Below the pieces are notes generated by a model. That model saw only the letters and a program-made list of their open reading frames with translations. It was not told the DNA's origin and did no database searches. 58,257 nucleotides of DNA from DAOOPX01 sp964653045. GTDB lineage: Bacteria > Patescibacteriota > Microgenomatia > UBA1400 > PJMF01. The DNA lies in assembly GCA_964653045.1 (NCBI GenBank), contig CAZZBW010000004.1, positions 1 to 58,257 on the forward strand. The letters run 5' to 3'. A program made the position numbers and the translations under genes. Positions 31,215 to 39,161 of the stretch are shown here, one piece after another; positions within the stretch are counted from its first letter, which is position 1, and the number at the start of each line of letters is the position of its first letter.

Positions 31215-32297
31215 ATGTCAGATCAAGTAACCCCAATTATCCAAGCTGACCCAAATGAGTTAGAGGCAACTCCCGATCAACCCAGAGATTTGGGTGAGTC
31301 GACTCCCCCACTGCCTGAGCCCGATCCAGAAATCGCAGTGACCGAAGCGCGCGATCGTGTAGTTCGTAACTTCGAATTGGCGCAAGATTTACGCTCAAAA
31401 GTAGTGAGTTTGGGTCTAATTGATGGTAACGCGGCTGATGAGTATCAGCTGCCTGAAGTTGCGGAAAAATCTCAGCCCAAAGCCCGTGAGGTTGTCGAAA
31501 AGTGGGAGGAGGTCAAGCAGAAACTGGATTCTGCAGATGAGACCGATCAAGAGCGTAAGCAGCTTGAACAACAGCAAGCCGATCTAGCCATGGAGTTTGC
31601 ATACAACACTACTGGGCTTTTGTATTTTTGTTATCAAACGAAATTAAACGAAAAAATTGATGCCATCCGAGACAGTTTTGCTGATCCGGCGCAAAGTGCG
31701 GCTCAGACAATTGAGCTTGCTACACAAGCCGGAAAAGACATCGCCGCAATGGGTGGTTTGAGCACAACGCTCGAAGCTTTTTATAAAAATGTCAGTCGAG
31801 TGGTGCCAGACATGATTAAGTCCTTTCCTGAGCTCAGCTCACGAGCTTACAACCTCAATCAAGCTGTCCGGATTGAGATTGGCATGAGTCGAGAAAATGC
31901 GCCCAATCTTAATGCCGCTCAAGATGCAGATCTGGGTAACTTACTAAATATCTTGTCATCCCGAGTCAAATTGGAGCGACTTGATGATATTAAGCAAAAA
32001 ATTGAACAATTCATTGCTTCACTACAAAATCAAGTTCCAATCCAACCAGTTACGCCTACACCGGCTGCTGAAAGTTCACCAACGCTAAATGAATTCAGTG
32101 GAGCAACTGATGCGGCTGTGGCAACCATGGCACAGCCGCCCACCCTCGAAAGTATGTTAGAAAATTTAGACGTACCTGGAGGCAGCGCAAACCCTCCAGA
32201 AGAACCTTCTCAACCCCCGAGCTTAGACAAGCTATTAGCAGATGTTAATCTCGACTCTGTTCCACAATCACCCGAGCCTGCTACTCAAACAGAGTAG
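31215..32297 (+). CDS. Acidic helical protein of unknown function with repeated C-terminal motif
   Basis: No family recognised. 360 residues, strongly acidic and Pro-rich at both ends, with a helical core (about 45-280) that includes KWEEVKQKLDSADETDQERK. No signal peptide or membrane segment. The C-terminus carries two spaced copies of a short motif: PPTLESMLENLDVP and PPSLDKLLADVNLD, each a short amphipathic helix after a Pro pair, as seen in peptide-docking motifs. Expressed from its own promoter with a good ribosome-binding site; followed by two further unknown genes on the same strand. A 9-bp inverted repeat lies at 32112-32139. Confidence 0.65.
   Translation: MSDQVTPIIQADPNELEATPDQPRDLGESTPPLPEPDPEIAVTEARDRVVRNFELAQDLRSKVVSLGLIDGNAADEYQLPEVAEKSQPKAREVVEKWEEVKQKLDSADETDQERKQLEQQQADLAMEFAYNTTGLLYFCYQTKLNEKIDAIRDSFADPAQSAAQTIELATQAGKDIAAMGGLSTTLEAFYKNVSRVVPDMIKSFPELSSRAYNLNQAVRIEIGMSRENAPNLNAAQDADLGNLLNILSSRVKLERLDDIKQKIEQFIASLQNQVPIQPVTPTPAAESSPTLNEFSGATDAAVATMAQPPTLESMLENLDVPGGSANPPEEPSQPPSLDKLLADVNLDSVPQSPEPATQTE
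32112..32139. repeat. Inverted repeat in the 31215 gene (9-bp arms, 10-nt loop)
   Basis: Arms GCGGCTGTG and CACAGCCGC; the only one in the 31-34 kb plus-strand unknown genes. Confidence 0.75.
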
Positions 32298-32314
32298 TTT
32301 GACCCCCTTTGTGG

Positions 32315-32342
32315 TTGATAATTTTCATTGTTATGAGATAAT
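32315..32342 (+). promoter_or_regulatory. Candidate promoter of the gene at 32365
   Basis: TTGATA (32315-32320), a 16-nt spacer and GATAAT (32337-32342), each one base from consensus. The predicted start near 32349 gives a leader of about 16 nt. Confidence 0.5.
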
Positions 32343-32364
32343 AATTTCATCGAAAGATTGAATT

Positions 32365-33126
32365 ATGTCTGGATACCTTAACCGCCGCTTAACTGAAGTG
32401 TTTGGTGATTTAGCAGAAATAGCTTATGGTGAATCTCCTAAAATGATTGCGAACTATTCTGGTTTCAGGAAACTTCTCAGAAGGCATGAGATTCGTTCAG
32501 AAAGCGGAGAGCCTGATTTGGATGATCTAATCGAGCAACTTTCTAATCAACTCGGTACTTTAATTGCGGTTGTTAATCAGATATTAGAGAATAAAGCTGA
32601 ACGTCCCCATCAGCATTCAGATATACCTTTGTCTCAAGAATTATTAGATAAATATTCGCATATTTTAATAATTTACTCGAATTTTGTATCTGAAGACAAT
32701 GCACATAGTGCTCATGGTTTACTACGGCAAAGAAATCCCAAAATATTGAAGTTGGCTGAGCGTTACAATCTCTCAGAACTCAAAGACTTGTTGCTTTTAG
32801 CTGAGGAGTACTCTAATGTTCTTGTTTATTTATGGGGGATTTTTTTGGCTGGCATGAATTCAGAACAGAGCCCCCAAGTTCAAGGCACTGATGAATTCAA
32901 CTATCAGCTATTTTTCGAGCTGTTTTGTGAAGGAGTTTTTTCAGAGCTTAAGTTTAAATGGCAAGAATGTGAAGGACTAACGAACCAGGCTAAGCTGGTA
33001 TCTGAGCATTGGAAAAGTATTATCTTAGCTGAGCTTTATGCTGTTGATTCATTAGAAGGCGTTGATCGCTTGCAACGCGTGGTAGAAGAAGTGTTTCTTC
33101 AAGATAATGTTGTTCGAAAAAAATAA
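32365..33126 (+). CDS. Helical protein of unknown function
   Basis: A 253-residue soluble protein I do not recognise, predicted almost entirely helical: LIEQLSNQLGTLIAVVNQIL, LKLAERYNLSELKDLLLLAE, LFFELFCEGVFSELKFKWQE. No signal peptide, membrane helix or catalytic motif. It follows the 31215 gene by 67 nt with its own candidate promoter and precedes another unknown gene by 147 nt. The region between (33127-33273) has stop codons in all frames and I see nothing else in it. Confidence 0.65.
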   Translation: MSGYLNRRLTEVFGDLAEIAYGESPKMIANYSGFRKLLRRHEIRSESGEPDLDDLIEQLSNQLGTLIAVVNQILENKAERPHQHSDIPLSQELLDKYSHILIIYSNFVSEDNAHSAHGLLRQRNPKILKLAERYNLSELKDLLLLAEEYSNVLVYLWGIFLAGMNSEQSPQVQGTDEFNYQLFFELFCEGVFSELKFKWQECEGLTNQAKLVSEHWKSIILAELYAVDSLEGVDRLQRVVEEVFLQDNVVRKK

Positions 33127-33273
33127 GGTTTCAGTTTAGATCGAGATGTGGTTCTTAATGTCTATAACGCAATTTGTGATTACCAACTGCCAGTCAAAAT
33201 TGGGTTCAAACCATTGTCTAGTGACTAATATCGAAGTAACAAAAATGATAGTATTTTCTGAATAGATAGAGAT

Positions 33274-34338
33274 ATGTCAGCTAAACCTGAGACAGGTGGT
33301 AGAGCAGCTAGCGAAGGTTTGACAACACTGGAGGCTGAACTATTAGTTAACTGTGGTTCTCCCGATAAATTCGATGGTAGGCTACGTCGACATTTGGCTA
33401 AAATTTTTCGAGATAGTGGAGTTGAGCGGCGAAAGGCAAATACTTTTATCGAATTTTCTCGAAGATACTTCCACATCCAAAAGCTTCGAGTGTTTTTGTA
33501 TAGTCTTTCTCATAATGATTTAGGACAGTTGATTGCTCTGGTGAATAAGTTTCTTCCAGATCAAGAATCAATCCTAGAAAGCATCTTCTATTTACTGTTT
33601 GCTTATAATTTTATCAATGGCATGACACATGACACTGAGAAACGCTTCGCTCAGATTTTTATTGATGTAAAAAATAATAGCTTGATTGCCCAGTTTTTGC
33701 ACTGGTTTCAAACAGCTTTAGCTAATCCACCGGCCAACGCCAGCCCATATCTTGCCTGGTATAGATTCATGGCTTCTGAACTGCCTTTGTTACCAGGGCA
33801 GTTTGGCTTGTCGGCCGCAGCTCAACCCCCGCCCCATCGCTCTGAACGAAGATTGAGTATAAATCTCAAACATCTGTATGTTTCTCCCGATTCTAAAGGT
33901 TTGTGTCACAAATCTGAACGCTGGTATGAAACCTCCGCAGGATACAGTCAAGATCATCGCTTGGTCTTGACCGCCCACCATGATGAAAAACTACTGCCAG
34001 TGGCTTTTGTCAAAACCTACGAAATGCCGTCGATTTTAATTCTTGAAGATCTGGTCGCTTCGACTAGTGTGTTTTTGCCCCAAGGTCTACTGTTGACTTG
34101 CTCATGCAAAAGAGATGTTCAAGAAAGAGTGACTGACCGGATTGCCAAATTTACAGGTTCAGCTTGGGAAGTTAATACCGGTAAATCACAACAGTATCTA
34201 ATTGAGTTTGAATGGTTTCCTGCCCGAGGGATACAACTGACTGGGTTCGATGGTAGCGGCGAGTATGTCAAACCCAGCTTTAATCAGTTAAAAGCCTTGG
34301 CGGCTCGGTTTAAGGTGGCTCTGGCTACTGAAACTTAA
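33274..34338 (+). CDS. Protein of unknown function
   Basis: 354 residues, no family recognised. The N-terminal half is helical (VNCGSPDKFDGRLRRHLAKI, GQLIALVNKFLPDQESILES) and the C-terminal half (about 200-350) looks like a mixed alpha/beta or beta-rich domain, with LVLTAHHDEKLLPVAFVKTY, SILILEDLVASTSVFLPQGL and YLIEFEWFPARGIQLTGF. CSCKRD (two Cys) occurs near residue 275. The N-terminal part loosely resembles the preceding gene in its helical character, but I cannot show homology. Its 3' end overlaps the convergent gene at 34325 by 14 nt. Confidence 0.65.
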   Translation: MSAKPETGGRAASEGLTTLEAELLVNCGSPDKFDGRLRRHLAKIFRDSGVERRKANTFIEFSRRYFHIQKLRVFLYSLSHNDLGQLIALVNKFLPDQESILESIFYLLFAYNFINGMTHDTEKRFAQIFIDVKNNSLIAQFLHWFQTALANPPANASPYLAWYRFMASELPLLPGQFGLSAAAQPPPHRSERRLSINLKHLYVSPDSKGLCHKSERWYETSAGYSQDHRLVLTAHHDEKLLPVAFVKTYEMPSILILEDLVASTSVFLPQGLLLTCSCKRDVQERVTDRIAKFTGSAWEVNTGKSQQYLIEFEWFPARGIQLTGFDGSGEYVKPSFNQLKALAARFKVALATET

Positions 34339-34933
34339 TCAAATAACATGGCTGGTGTTCTACCACACGCTTTTTAATCTGTCCCAACGCAACTAAACTG
34401 CAGAACTCTTCAATGGTGACTTGTAACTGTCTGGCTGCGGTTAAAATCGTATCTAAGCTATATTGATGGCGTGAGGCAATCCTTTTCAGCTCCGCTTGTT
34501 GGTGGTCATTTAGCTCATTCCATCTGACTTTTTCTCCAGTAATCAACGCGTAGGCGCGTATGACGAGATCGACATCATCAAGGTTTTCTGCAATTTTGAC
34601 ATGATGAGCAGCTCCTCTTGGTTGTAAGCTGAGGGAATACTTGACCTCGCCGATGAGTACGTCTAGTTGCGCTAAACCATAATCAATATCTGTAATCTCA
34701 TCAAGGCTCAATCCAGCCGGATTGAGCCGACATATTCTCCACGCGGCCAGCCACTTCTTCAATTCATCAGGATCTTTTACCACTTGTTCAAGTACTCTTT
34801 TCCCCAAACCAAACTGTAATTCATGAGTCTCGTCGCTGAACTGAAGTGGCTCATCTTGATCAACGGGTGGTTCAGTAAGTTGATTTCTTGCTTCAATACC
34901 TCTGCTTGGGTTCATAGGTTGGTATTTTATCAT
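34325..34933 (-). CDS. Protein of unknown function
   Basis: 202 residues from the ATG at 34933, or 196 from a second Met at 34915. It is soluble, helical and acidic, and I recognise no family. The middle has SLDEITDIDYGLAQLDVLIG and a C-terminal helical part RWNELNDHQQAELKRIASRH followed by TILTAARQLQVTIEEFCSL, a segment with helix-turn-helix-like spacing. It converges on the 33274 gene with a 14-nt overlap of 3' ends and diverges from the NYN gene. A 10-bp inverted repeat (34705-34728) lies in the gene. Confidence 0.6.
   Translation of the reverse strand: MIKYQPMNPSRGIEARNQLTEPPVDQDEPLQFSDETHELQFGLGKRVLEQVVKDPDELKKWLAAWRICRLNPAGLSLDEITDIDYGLAQLDVLIGEVKYSLSLQPRGAAHHVKIAENLDDVDLVIRAYALITGEKVRWNELNDHQQAELKRIASRHQYSLDTILTAARQLQVTIEEFCSLVALGQIKKRVVEHQPCYLIKFQ
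34705..34728. repeat. Intragenic inverted repeat in the 34325 gene (10-bp arms, 4-nt loop)
   Basis: Arms GGCTCAATCC and GGATTGAGCC around AGCC. Confidence 0.88.
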
Positions 34934-34987
34934 TTAATCGATCAATGCTAGTCTCGCTACAGCTAAAGTAAAGAATCATCCGCTACC

Positions 34988-35521
34988 GTGGACGTTATGC
35001 TCAGGCCTGTCGTGTACGCGTTCATTGATAGCCAGAATCTCAATCTGGGCGTCAGATCCCAAGGTTGGGTGCTGGACTTCCGCAAGTTTCGGCGATACCT
35101 AACTGATAAGTATAATGTGTCTAAAGCATACTTATTTGTTGGTCACGTACCCGGAAATGAACAGCTGTACACTTATTTGGTCAAATCTGGTTATCTATTG
35201 ATCCTTAAACCAACAACAAATATCAAGTTTCAAGACAAATACAAAATTAAAGGTAATGTTGATGCAGAGTTAGTGTTGTATGCAATGATTTACTATCCAA
35301 ATTATGACAAAGCGATCATTGTTTCTGGAGATGGTGATTTTTACTGTTTAATTAAATATTTAGATGAAAATCATAAATTAGCAAAAATCTTAGTGCCAAG
35401 TGGAAAGTACTCGAGTTTATTAAAACAATTTAATCGAAAAAGTCTAATTGCGCGGGTTGATTTACTAAAATCTATGTTAATAAATAAAAAAGCTGGCATT
35501 CGCGTTCGGTCGAAACCTTAG
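34988..35521 (+). CDS. NYN domain (LabA/DUF88-type) PIN-like protein
   Basis: A likely PIN-fold, metal-dependent RNA nuclease or regulator. The N-terminal strand with the first catalytic Asp reads VVYAFIDSQNLNLG; the second acidic site is KGNVDAELVLYAM and the third is IIVSGDGDFYCLIKYL, all conserved NYN positions. Length 177 is typical of single-domain members. The start is either GTG 34988 or ATG 34997. It stands alone on the plus strand at the end of the orphan block; whether its RNA target relates to neighbours is unknown. The 140 nt downstream (35522-35661) contain no gene I can see. Confidence 0.85.
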   Translation: MDVMLRPVVYAFIDSQNLNLGVRSQGWVLDFRKFRRYLTDKYNVSKAYLFVGHVPGNEQLYTYLVKSGYLLILKPTTNIKFQDKYKIKGNVDAELVLYAMIYYPNYDKAIIVSGDGDFYCLIKYLDENHKLAKILVPSGKYSSLLKQFNRKSLIARVDLLKSMLINKKAGIRVRSKP

Positions 35522-35645
35522 GCTAGTCCAGCTATGGTAATGATTGTATAGTACCACGTACCTGCATACAGTCAAGCTGTAACCAATACCTTGTTACCAC
35601 TAGCTAGATTTTGACTTTTATTCGAACTTGAACGGTAAATTAGAG

Positions 35646-35651
35646 TAAAAT
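35646..35651 (+). promoter_or_regulatory. Candidate -10 element before the UPF0104-like gene
   Basis: TAAAAT ends 10 nt before the ATG at 35662, implying a leader of only a few nucleotides. No convincing -35. Confidence 0.35.
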
Positions 35652-35750
35652 ATTGGTACTGATGAAGTTCAAGATCCCGCTCTGGCTCAAGCTAGCTGTC
35701 TCCGTTGGCCTGTTGATTTTTCTATTTAAAAACACCGATCTGAACGAAGC

Positions 35751-35779
35751 TTGGCGGAACGTGCGCAACGTTCCGCCAA
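35751..35779. repeat. Intragenic inverted repeat in the UPF0104-like gene (12-bp arms, 5-nt loop)
   Basis: Arm TTGGCGGAACGT at 35751-35762, loop GCGCA, exact reverse complement at 35768-35779. Confidence 0.92.
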
Positions 35780-35965
35780 CATTGATTCTCCTTGCCCTGT
35801 TTGCCAACCTAGCAGCCATACTGATCAACTCCTACCGCTGGGCGATCATTATCCCCGTCTCGCTAACTTGGCAAAACGTCAAGCCACTAATAATTGCTTC
35901 TTACCTCGGCACTTTTTACTCGGTTTTTTTACCCTCCACACTCGGAGGTGATCTGATCAAGTGGG

Positions 35966-35989
35966 GGCTGGCGGGTCGACCCGCCAGCC
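35966..35989. repeat. Loopless 24-bp palindrome at the frame break
   Basis: Half-site GGCTGGCGGGTC followed directly by its reverse complement. It lies exactly between the two frames of the UPF0104-like gene. Confidence 0.93.
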
Positions 35990-36553
35990 GAGCTCGCACC
36001 GCCACTTCATCTTCATCGATCGCCTGGTTGGCCTAATTTCTTCGACATTACTTTCCCTGATGGCTTTAGCATGTTTGTATTTCTTCAATCAATCATCAGT
36101 TCCTACTCTCATCTTTCAGCTAGTCAGTGGTATCTCACTAGCAATTACGATTGCCATTGTGGCTTGGTCATTATTAGTCAAGATGGCACCCAACTTCCTC
36201 CATCACCTACCCATTCCGGTCAGCCTGAAGGATCCAAGCTTGATGAAAATCTCGTCTAAACAACTTTTTTTCAGCTTGCTGATTACATTTTTTAATCAGC
36301 TGGTGATCGTCAGCTGTTCATACTTGCTCGTAAGGGCTTTCAATATTGATTTAAAGTGGTTTCAGCTGCTGCTGGTGACTCAGCTCAGCTGGCTGGTGGC
36401 GGCCATTCCGATTTCATTTGGTGGATTTGGCACTACTGAGATCAGTTTCGTTTTTCTTGCCAATCTCTTTGGGGCATCGGGGCAGCAAGTTTTATCAATT
36501 GTTTCATTGGGGATAGTCATGCACTTACTGATTATCATTTTTTCTGGCATTAT

Positions 36554-36580
36554 CGGCTGGGCGTTGTTCTTGCCCAGCCG
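36554..36580. repeat. Intragenic inverted repeat near the end of the UPF0104-like gene (9-bp arms, 9-nt loop)
   Basis: Arms CGGCTGGGC and GCCCAGCCG. It is the last member of the set going rightwards, apart from an 8-bp one in fcl. Confidence 0.8.
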
Positions 36581-36622
36581 GCCTCAGACAATCAACGCCA
36601 AATAATTAGACCTGCCAGATCG

Positions 36623-36651
36623 CAGACAAATTTTGAGAAAAGAGATACAAT
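36623..36651 (+). promoter_or_regulatory. Candidate promoter of the DPM-like gene
   Basis: CAGACA (36623-36628), a 17-nt spacer and TACAAT (36646-36651), 10 nt before the ATG at 36662; the mRNA leader would be about 4 nt. Confidence 0.45.
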
Positions 36652-36661
36652 ATCAGCATTG

Positions 36662-37597
36662 ATGAAGCTATTTATCACCATTCCTGCATACAACGAGGCG
36701 ACCACTATTAGCCGAGTGATTAAAGCTCTCCCTAAAAAAATTGCTGGAGCCCAGTCTGTTAAAGTCCTGGTGTGGAATGATGGCAGTAGCGATCAGACAG
36801 CCACAATTGCATCTAAAGCTGGCGCTGATTATGTGTTTTCCAGCAAACGTAACCTTGGCTTAGCTCGTACATTCGACTTAGCCAGCTCAAAGGCTGTTGA
36901 GCTTGGTGCTGACATCATCGTCAACATTGATGCAGATGATCAATACGATCCCGACGAGATTCCCCTACTGATTAAACCAATTCTTGATGATCAAGCCGAT
37001 ATCGTCAATGGTGATCGGCAGATCGATAACTTGAAACACATGCCCAGTGCCAAAAAATACGGCAATCTGCTGGGTAGTTACATTATTCGCAAGCTGACCG
37101 GACTAGAGATTAATGATGCGTCCAGTGGCTTTCGTGCCTACACCGCCCACGCTATCAACCAGCTGTTCGTGTTTTCCCGACATACTTATACTCATGAAAC
37201 CCTGATTCAAGCCGCTTTTGGCGGGCTGACGGTGGCGGAAGTACCGATTACCTTTCGCGCTCGCACCGGCTCCGCTGGTGGCTCGCGCCTCATCTCCAGC
37301 GTCCTCTCCCACATTATCAAGTCTGGCTCGACCATCATCCGCACCATTCTGATGTACCGGGCATTTAAGGTTTTTGTAATAGTTGGGTTGTTTTGGCTAT
37401 TTTGTTCCTTTGTTCTTGGGATTAGGTATTTATATTTCTTACACATTGAACCCGATGCTGGTCATGTCCAATCGTTGATTTTATCTTCGATGCTATTTAC
37501 TATGGGTTTATTTTCAATTTTTATCGGTTTAATTGCAGATTTGATTTCAATTAATCGTAAGATTTACAATAATACTTTCCAACATGGTCTCAAATAA
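36662..37597 (+). CDS. Glycosyltransferase family 2, dolichyl/polyprenyl-phosphate sugar synthase-like
   Basis: GT-A enzyme (about 311 residues) that probably charges polyprenyl phosphate with a sugar for GT-C enzymes. Motifs: LFITIPAYNEATTISRVI, VLVWNDGSSDQTATIA, NLGLARTFD, IIVNIDADDQYDPDEIP (DAD metal site), SSGFRAYTAHAINQL, THETLIQAAFGGLTVAEVPITFRAR. Two C-terminal membrane helices follow (VFVIVGLFWLFCSFVLGIRY and LSSMLFTMGLFSIFIGLI). From about 37.36 kb, inside this gene, the DNA becomes strikingly AT-rich and stays so downstream. Its 3' end overlaps the next gene by 14 nt. Confidence 0.9.
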   Translation: MKLFITIPAYNEATTISRVIKALPKKIAGAQSVKVLVWNDGSSDQTATIASKAGADYVFSSKRNLGLARTFDLASSKAVELGADIIVNIDADDQYDPDEIPLLIKPILDDQADIVNGDRQIDNLKHMPSAKKYGNLLGSYIIRKLTGLEINDASSGFRAYTAHAINQLFVFSRHTYTHETLIQAAFGGLTVAEVPITFRARTGSAGGSRLISSVLSHIIKSGSTIIRTILMYRAFKVFVIVGLFWLFCSFVLGIRYLYFLHIEPDAGHVQSLILSSMLFTMGLFSIFIGLIADLISINRKIYNNTFQHGLK

Positions 37598-39161
37598 TTT
37601 CTCTGCCAATATGAAGCTACAGTTGCAGCGTACCGTACTCGAGTATGCTCCAAGGTTATTGACCCAGCTTGATCGCGACCCATTATCGCCTACTTATGGC
37701 TGTTTTGATCGAAGCTATTGGCACTATAAAATCAGAGACTTTTCATCCATGGTTCTACAGCAAAATATTCTTTCACTCGCATATTTATATCATTATCCAT
37801 TTAAAAACAGTTCATATTACCGTTCTCCGCTCATTCTTGAATTTGTTCATGCGAGTATTAATTACTGGGCTAAAACCCAACACCGAAATGGCGGCTTTGA
37901 TGAATATTGGCCGAATGAGTGTGGATATCCACCACTCGTCTTTTCTACGCACGCTGTGTTGCGGGCTATCATTTTATTAAAGCTGAAAAGTGCACCATAT
38001 AAAAAATTCCTATTAAAAGCTATCTCCCAAATTTCTCAATATCAAGAAAAAAACGCGCTGAATCAAGAAGCCGCAGGTGTTATGTGTCTTTATTATTATT
38101 ATCAGATATTTGGCGATCAAAACATTAAGAAAACTTTTGAGATTCGATTAGAATCCCTACTTAATCGCCAATCAAATGAAGGGTGGTTTCCTGAGTATGG
38201 TGGCGCTGATATAGGTTATTCTAGTGTCTTTTTAAATTACTTATCCGAGCTAGTATCTACTGAATATCACGCGCTAGTTATAGAACCACTCAGTAAGCAA
38301 ATTGAATTTTTACATAACTTTGTCCATCCAGATGGAACTGTCGGAGGTGAGTATGGTAGTCGTAACACCGAGTACTTTTTACTGTCTGGACTTGTGCGGA
38401 TGCAAAAATTTTCTAAACAAGCATCTTGGATGATAAAAAATATTAAATGGAATCTCAATAATTTAGATGATCGCTACTTATATCACTACATTTTTCATTC
38501 CTATATTGAAGGATCATATAATTTATCTGCAATTGCACCAAATTCGTTTGTTATAAAATCACAAGTACATTATTTTCCAGAGTCAGGTTTATACGTAAAT
38601 AAGTCAAGTAGTATATATTTTGTATCGAACTTAAAAAAGGGTGGTGTTTTTAAATTATATCTTAACCAAGTTCTTCATCAAAAATGTGGTGGTTATAGGA
38701 TTAAATCTGGTAATAGTTTTTTTGTAACAAATTGGTTGACAGATGCTGGCTCAGTAAAAATTAATAACTCTATGATTAAATGCTCTACATTTCTTCATAA
38801 AAACAACTTTCAGGTTATTACACCAATTAAACATTGCTTTTTGAGAATGATTGCAGTTCTGCCATATAAACAAACTATTATTTCTTCAATAAAAAAATTG
38901 TTAATACATCAAGACAAACCAACCCCTACTCTTTTCCATCGATCTTTCTCGTTTTCGAATACAAAACTGGTTATAACCGATAGTTTTACACCCCCCCAAT
39001 CTATTAATGCCGATTGGTCTATAGAAGGATCTTTGCGCTTTGTTCCATCAAGTAAATTTTATGATTCATCAGTAAATACAATTAAAGATTCTCATGCGCT
39101 CATTAATTTTCAACCAGGGAAAATGCGCACTTGGGTTATAAAGTATGACAAAAACAAGTAA
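37584..39161 (+). CDS. Alpha-toroid protein, possibly heparinase II/III-like
   Basis: 525 residues, no firm family. The N-terminal ~300 residues show the repeated aromatic-rich helices of an alpha/alpha toroid (GCFDRSYWHYKIRDFSSMV, QHRNGGFDEYWPNECGYPP, LNRQSNEGWFPEYGGADIGY, HPDGTVGGEYGSRNTEYF). The C-terminal ~220 residues look beta-rich. This arrangement is like polysaccharide lyases of the heparinase II/III type or related proteins in capsule clusters, but no catalytic residues can be assigned with confidence. No signal peptide is seen. It overlaps the genes on both sides (14 and 17 nt), so it is part of the plus-strand glycan operon. Confidence 0.6.
   Translation: MVSNNFSANMKLQLQRTVLEYAPRLLTQLDRDPLSPTYGCFDRSYWHYKIRDFSSMVLQQNILSLAYLYHYPFKNSSYYRSPLILEFVHASINYWAKTQHRNGGFDEYWPNECGYPPLVFSTHAVLRAIILLKLKSAPYKKFLLKAISQISQYQEKNALNQEAAGVMCLYYYYQIFGDQNIKKTFEIRLESLLNRQSNEGWFPEYGGADIGYSSVFLNYLSELVSTEYHALVIEPLSKQIEFLHNFVHPDGTVGGEYGSRNTEYFLLSGLVRMQKFSKQASWMIKNIKWNLNNLDDRYLYHYIFHSYIEGSYNLSAIAPNSFVIKSQVHYFPESGLYVNKSSSIYFVSNLKKGGVFKLYLNQVLHQKCGGYRIKSGNSFFVTNWLTDAGSVKINNSMIKCSTFLHKNNFQVITPIKHCFLRMIAVLPYKQTIISSIKKLLIHQDKPTPTLFHRSFSFSNTKLVITDSFTPPQSINADWSIEGSLRFVPSSKFYDSSVNTIKDSHALINFQPGKMRTWVIKYDKNK

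Larger units (their letters stand above)
35662..36605 (+). pseudogene. UPF0104 (YbhN/AglD-like) flippase-type membrane protein, frameshifted
   Basis: Two overlapping frames together make one lysylphosphatidylglycerol-synthase-TM/UPF0104 protein of about 314 residues with eight or so helices. The first frame (ATG 35662 to stop 36036) runs MKFKIPLWLKLAVSVGLLIF to FLPSTLGGDLIKWGLAG; the second (open from 35961) continues HFIFIDRLVGLISSTLLSLM to the C-terminus. The family pattern GGD...DRLxGL spans the break, so one base (or 3n+1 bases) is missing in between. The break falls at a loopless 24-bp palindrome (35966-35989). This is either a real inactivating mutation or a sequencing/assembly loss of a hairpin tip. 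A second 12-bp hairpin is at 35751-35779. Confidence 0.85.

Noticed and set aside
35522..35661. Possible RNA gene in the 140-base gap
   Set aside because: I could not find a tRNA-like fold or any convincing stable structure.
1539..36580. The inverted repeats as a mobile palindromic element family
   Set aside because: Arms have unrelated sequences, and several lie in conserved protein motifs that cannot be insertions.
1539..36580. The inverted repeats as intrinsic terminators
   Set aside because: They lie mid-gene within operons, on both strands, with no T-runs following.
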